Shown: positions 60,205 through 64,000 of the stretch, one piece after another
Layout of the letters: the number at the start of each line of letters is the position of its first letter
Position numbering within the stretch: the stretch's first letter is position 1
NCBI GenBank assembly: GCA_012103575.1
Contig: WLWN01000001.1
Span: 387,792 to 451,791, forward strand
Length of the DNA: 64,000 bases
Source of the DNA: Kiritimatiellia bacterium
GTDB taxonomy: Bacteria > Verrucomicrobiota > Kiritimatiellia > WLWN01
Direction: 5' to 3'
Notes under the pieces: generated by a model
What the model was told of the DNA's origin: nothing
Database searches by the model: none
The model's input: the letters and a program-made list of their open reading frames with translations, nothing else
Position numbers and translations under genes: made by a program

Positions 60205-60378
60205 AACCTGTCATACGTAAAAAAGCCTACTCACTATGGATTAGAAATCAAACAAAAGTTTTTTGGTAAAACTTTTATTTTGATATAACCGAGAAAAACG
60301 TTAGAGTGTTTGTGACATTTTCAACCCCGAGACAACAGGATTTTAGAGACCTCATCTCTTCAAGAAAGCTCTTATAGC

Positions 60379-61527
60379 ATGTATAGGAACCTAAAGGATA
60401 ATACAAATACCACTCTCTCAGATAGAACAGAGCATTCTTCAGATGATCTAGCCCAAAAGGCCTCCGCAAAGAATAAAACAGGGGACTTTACAAAAGAATT
60501 GATAGATTATCTTCTTAAAAAAATATCAAATCACCATCAAGCTTCTTCTGCCTTAGAACACGTTGATGCCTTCAAAAAGCTGCCGCCCGCTGTTCAACAA
60601 AAAAAACTTCCTGCGATCTATTTGCTTCTAGAACATTATCTGACAACCATTGATCCTGCCCGAAAACATACCCCCTCTTCATTGCGAAACGAAGTGCGGA
60701 CTCATTTTATGCCTTCGCTCGAAGGTCCTATTGATATTATCTTTCAGGAAAAAGCGAGGCAAGAAGTCTTCTTATGTCGTCATATACTCCTCATCATTTT
60801 GCAACGCGTATTAGCATTAAAGGATTTCATGGACAGAAGACTTATCCAAACAGTAATTGATTGGTTGCAAACGATCCCTGACAAGGTCAACACGCCCATC
60901 CCTTTTAGAGTTTTCCAAGCGCCACCCAAAAAAATTGAAGAATGGCTCTTGCTCCTTAGCAAGTTAGGAGGCATCATCTACTTTGAAGTGTCCCAAAAAC
61001 TTGGCAATCAGGTTACATCACACCTATTTAACGATGCCTACAAAGAAGTTTCCCAAATCTTTATCCGGTTAGATACCTTTCCGGTCATTATCAGTATTTT
61101 ACCCGAGCGCATTATCGATCAAGAAAAAATTGAATTATTAGACCCCGACCAAGTCAAAACCATCCTTTTAGACAAAGTAGAAGAACTCCAAAAAACCAAT
61201 AAATTACTGACTGTCCAAAAACAAAAATTAGAAGTTGCCTACCAAGAATTAGAAAAAGCACGAGCCCAAGCCCTTGAATCCGTCCGCCTCAAATCAGAGT
61301 TCCTCGCCAATATGAGCCATGAGCTAAGAACCCCTATGAATGGCGTGATAGGCATGACGGGTTTACTTCTTGATACAAACTTGGATACGAACCAAAAGAA
61401 CTATGCAGAGACCGTTCGGCACAGTGCCGACGCACTCTTAGCCATTGTCAACGACATTCTTGATTTCTCTAAAATCGACTCAGAAAAACACGGACCGCCC
61501 CAAAAGAAATTACTGCCAAGAGCCTAG
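60379..61527 (+). CDS. Histidine kinase truncated after the HisKA domain
   Basis: 382 residues. The N-terminal 270 residues are a helical, unrecognised sensor region without TM helices, so cytoplasmic. A coiled coil spans about 275-310 ([24 protein letters not shown]). The HisKA dimerisation domain has the phospho-accepting H-box [19 protein letters not shown] near 316-334. The usual DILDFSKI near 360-367 follows, then the chain diverges to [15 protein letters not shown] and stops. The ATPase domain and any receiver are missing, so it cannot autophosphorylate alone. A downstream deletion joining it to the RF-1 gene is likely. Confidence 0.8.
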   Translation: MYRNLKDNTNTTLSDRTEHSSDDLAQKASAKNKTGDFTKELIDYLLKKISNHHQASSALEHVDAFKKLPPAVQQKKLPAIYLLLEHYLTTIDPARKHTPSSLRNEVRTHFMPSLEGPIDIIFQEKARQEVFLCRHILLIILQRVLALKDFMDRRLIQTVIDWLQTIPDKVNTPIPFRVFQAPPKKIEEWLLLLSKLGGIIYFEVSQKLGNQVTSHLFNDAYKEVSQIFIRLDTFPVIISILPERIIDQEKIELLDPDQVKTILLDKVEELQKTNKLLTVQKQKLEVAYQELEKARAQALESVRLKSEFLANMSHELRTPMNGVIGMTGLLLDTNLDTNQKNYAETVRHSADALLAIVNDILDFSKIDSEKHGPPQKKLLPRA

Positions 61528-61558
61528 CGCAACGATATTCTTGCTCCAAACTTCTCAT

Positions 61559-61999
61559 ATGCCAGCATTCAGCATTACATCACAAAAAAAGAAACAACTG
61601 GAAGACCGGATGACAAAGCTGGGTATCCGCGAGGAGGATCTTATTGAGAAATTTATTAAAGGGTCAGGCCCGGGTGGACAAAAAGTGAATAAAACTTCTT
61701 CCTGCGTATATCTTTTCCATCCGCCCATCAACATTGAGATAAAATGCCAACGCGAGCGTACACAGTCGATCAATCGGTTCCTAGCACGCCGTGAACTTTG
61801 CGATCAATTCGAAGAAAAGGTACTCGGCGAAAAGACCAAAAAGCAACAAGCATTTGAAAAAATTCGTCGTCAAAAACGGCGCCGTTCTCGTCGTGCTAAA
61901 GAGCGCATACTCAAAGAAAAGCATATGAGGTCAGAAAAAAAAGTTTTAAGACAAACCGTGAGGACATCGATTAGCCTTGCCCCATTTAAGCAGGAATAA
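61559..61999 (+). CDS. Stand-alone RF-1 domain protein (peptide chain release factor-like)
   Basis: 146 residues from the ATG at 61559 (the open frame extends upstream but into the kinase gene). The catalytic GGQ loop is clear: FIKGSGPGGQKVNKTSSCV near 38-56, followed by INIEIKCQRERTQSINRFLA. The C-terminus is strongly basic (KIRRQKRRRSRRAKERILKEK), as in ribosome-rescue hydrolases of the ArfB/ICT1 type and their release-factor-like relatives. It lacks codon-recognition domains, so it probably frees peptides from stalled or split ribosomes. Not named further. Confidence 0.85.
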   Translation: MPAFSITSQKKKQLEDRMTKLGIREEDLIEKFIKGSGPGGQKVNKTSSCVYLFHPPINIEIKCQRERTQSINRFLARRELCDQFEEKVLGEKTKKQQAFEKIRRQKRRRSRRAKERILKEKHMRSEKKVLRQTVRTSISLAPFKQE

Positions 62000-62151
62000 A
62001 AAAACTAACGTTTTCTGGATTTCTATACTTTCCCAAAATCCATCTTTTTCAACGTTTGAGAATCCCCCCTTTTCTGTGTATTATCTCCTTGTTTGATTTG
62101 TTATTCGTTAGCGTAGGAGTCTTTCTTCACCTTCAACAAATAGGAACGGAT

Positions 62152-63917
62152 ATGAAAAAAGTAGCTATTAGAGGTATCTATGTGGGGATATGGATTTTTT
62201 CTCATTCACTATCGGCAGACCCTTTGTTAACAAACTGGTTATTTGATTTCTCGGGGCAGTATGCGCGTGTTATAGAGACGAATAACGGGCCAGCTGTTAC
62301 AACATGGCCGTCAGCTGGATTGCAGAATAATAGCGGGGCCAACCCACACCGGTTTATTCAGATGTTCAGGCCATTCGCTCCTCTCCCGATTGGGTGTACA
62401 TCCATGCAAGTGGACTTGGGAGTCATATCATGGGTCCGTGGTATCTTGATATAAATAAGATTATTGTATTTGGTAACTGGCCTTATGACCAATCCATACT
62501 GGTGCGTATTCCTCGTAATCCACAAGTAGCTACAAATAAAACAAGCACACCTCTGGGCTCGATCGGAATTTGGGTTAGCGGAGTAGCCGGTTTTAATATG
62601 CTCGATGCTTTTTCTTACCAGAACGCTGCAGCCCAAGATGTAGCACAAACAGGTGATCTCATTTGGAATCGTAACGCGTTGCTGGCCGAAGGACTTACGT
62701 TTGATCCCGCCGGAGCTCATCAGCCAAACAATGGACAATATCATTATCATGTAACGCCGCAAGGCCTTCGATTTCAGCTAAACGACAACCTTTCATACGA
62801 CTCGAATACGGCTGCGTATATTGAAAGTACAAACAATTTTACACATTCACCTCTTTTAGGATGGGCCTATGACGGATATCCCATTTATGGACCATATGGG
62901 TATAGCGATCCTTTCGATCCTACCTCTAGTATCCGAAGATTGGCTCCCGGCTATCAATTACGGGATGGCTCCAACGGGACCCTAGATTTATCTGCTGCTG
63001 GAAGGACCAGTATTCCTACTTGGGCTGCCGAGGCACAGGGCCGAACCAATGTTTTAAATGCAAATAAGCAAGGTCCGAATGTGAGTGCGAACTTTCCGTT
63101 AGGATGGTATGTAGAGGATCATGATTATCTTGGCGATCTAGGGTTTACTCAAGGCTCTGATTTCGATTTAGATCGATTCAACGGGCGGACATGTATCACA
63201 CCCGATTTTCCAGGTGGAACCTATGCCTATTTCACCACGGTTAATGCGAATGGCAGCCCTGAATATCCTTACATCCTCAGGTCGGGAGTGTTATGGGGCA
63301 CCAACCGGAGGTTCGGTTAATAACATCAATGAACCGGTTACGAATGTTTTTCTCGGGGGCACAAACTCAATGATTAGAATGAAAGATATTGCGTTTCTTA
63401 ACGGGTCGAATGTTGCTTCCATTTACTGGTCATCTATAGAAGGGGCCACCTATTCGGTACACGTAAACGATGATCTTATGACAACCAATTGGCAGGTTCT
63501 AAATACCTCTGTTACCAATCAAAGGATTTTGACTACGTTTAACGACACACTGATTTCAAGCAATGGGGTGCCACGTTTTTACCGTGTGCAATTAGAATCT
63601 GTTGAGACGTTTGAGGGCACGGGTAGCCCCGATATTTCACCGAATACAGGGGTGGCTGGGACCACTGTTGTGGGGATTCAGATTACTATTTCTCAAATGC
63701 CTCCACCTCCTTTTGTGCCCGTGTCATCTGTATTGTTTGGAGGGATTGCAGGGACAAATATTAGCTGGGATGGGAATATTGTGACGGTGACCTTTACGAT
63801 TCCTGGAGGTGAGCCCCCCCTGGAGCTAAAGACGTTCAAGTCATTTTTCCAGGACCTCTTGGTCAGCCTAATGTCATATATGATTTTGCGGATGGGTTTA
63901 TTGTAACAGCGCCATAA
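62152..63917 (+). pseudogene. Secreted YHYH-domain protein with three frame breaks
   Basis: It starts MKKVAIRGIYVGIWIFSHSLSA (signal peptide) at 62152 after AGGAACGG. Frame break 1 near 62345-62365 (NPHRFI then DVQAIRSSPDWVYIHASGLG). The central frame holds the eponymous GQYHYHVTP, HSPLLGWAYDGYPIYGPYGY and TYAYFTTVNANGSPEYPYI. Frame break 2 near 63281 (an extra A before GGTCGGGAG) leads to CYGAPTGGSVNN, then an IPT/TIG-like region. Frame break 3 is in C7 at 63815-63821; the corrected end reads AKDVQVIFPGPLGQPNVIYD to IVTAP at 63917. Function of YHYH proteins is unknown. Nothing is seen in 63918-64000. Confidence 0.72.
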
Positions 63918-64000
63918 ACTCGTATATAGATGTGATTTTTGAAAAAAGATTTCCGCCGTCTGTCAGTTTATTCAAAAACCTTACTAAGATACCAGCCAAG

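Noticed and set aside
30716-64000. Alternative genetic code or stop-codon readthrough to explain many in-frame stops
   Set aside because: All three stop codons appear inside broken genes, alongside one-base frameshifts, and the housekeeping genes use ordinary stops with none internal. No recoding signal is visible.

Overview
The window is bacterial, AT-rich and Gram-negative: it encodes an outer-membrane-porin-like barrel, LPS-type glycosyltransferases and many signal peptides. The secreted proteins (LVIVD-like repeats, thrombospondin-type-3 Asp-rich repeats, YHYH domain, glycine-rich protein) and a stand-alone RF-1-domain protein fit the PVC superphylum (Verrucomicrobiota/Kiritimatiellota-like). 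That placement is inference and weak, because no rRNA is present. Housekeeping genes are intact, while the accessory blocks are full of frameshifts, nonsense codons and insertion sequences. This looks like a genome under relaxed selection, or an assembly with homopolymer errors; several lesions are not in homopolymers.

Layout. 1-5.9 kb: a divergent FHA-domain protein, then gyrB and gyrA. 6-7 kb: a frameshifted IS630 element. 7-14.3 kb: chemotaxis genes (a porin / periplasmic protein / chemoreceptor operon, cheB, and a frameshifted NIT-type chemoreceptor), with an IS481 remnant and a 163-bp MITE. 14.5-23.3 kb: an unusual cluster of four DUF697-family membrane proteins, a stand-alone PEP/pyruvate-binding ATP-grasp domain (plus a decayed second copy), a ParA ATPase and two tandem cyclic-peptide-exporter-type ABC half-transporters. 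23.5-30.2 kb: a tight housekeeping run uvrB-nadC-birA-coaX-trpA-manC-ruvX. 30.2-41.8 kb: an IS graveyard (two IS30 types, IS1380, IS630) that has shredded a large secreted LVIVD/TSP3 protein and truncated a glycine-rich secreted protein. In its middle sit an ECF sigma factor, a ZAS anti-sigma factor and a small exported protein. 41.8-47.4 kb: surface-polysaccharide glycosyltransferases, including a LicD-like/GT25 fusion. 47.5-49.4 kb: IS1380 and IS30 copies. 49.4-53.7 kb: a broken lipid-modification trio (FAD oxidoreductase, cytochrome-b5-fused front-end desaturase, cyclopropane-fatty-acid-synthase-like methyltransferase). 53.8-55.7 kb: IS1634-type element. 55.8-64 kb: ssb, HAD-like protein, mazG (with a candidate -1 frameshift site), a large anchored protein, pgpA, tRNA-His, a truncated histidine kinase, an RF-1-domain protein and a YHYH pseudogene.

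The best candidate for something new is the 163-bp MITE. Its ends match the IS1380 element in the same window, it has 5-bp target duplications, and one copy sits in frame inside the LicD/GT25 gene, adding 56 codons without a stop. That copy carries CAA exactly where the intergenic copy has TAA. A truncated third copy runs, in the same reading frame, into an IS630 transposase. The DUF697/ATP-grasp/ParA/exporter cluster is the second candidate.
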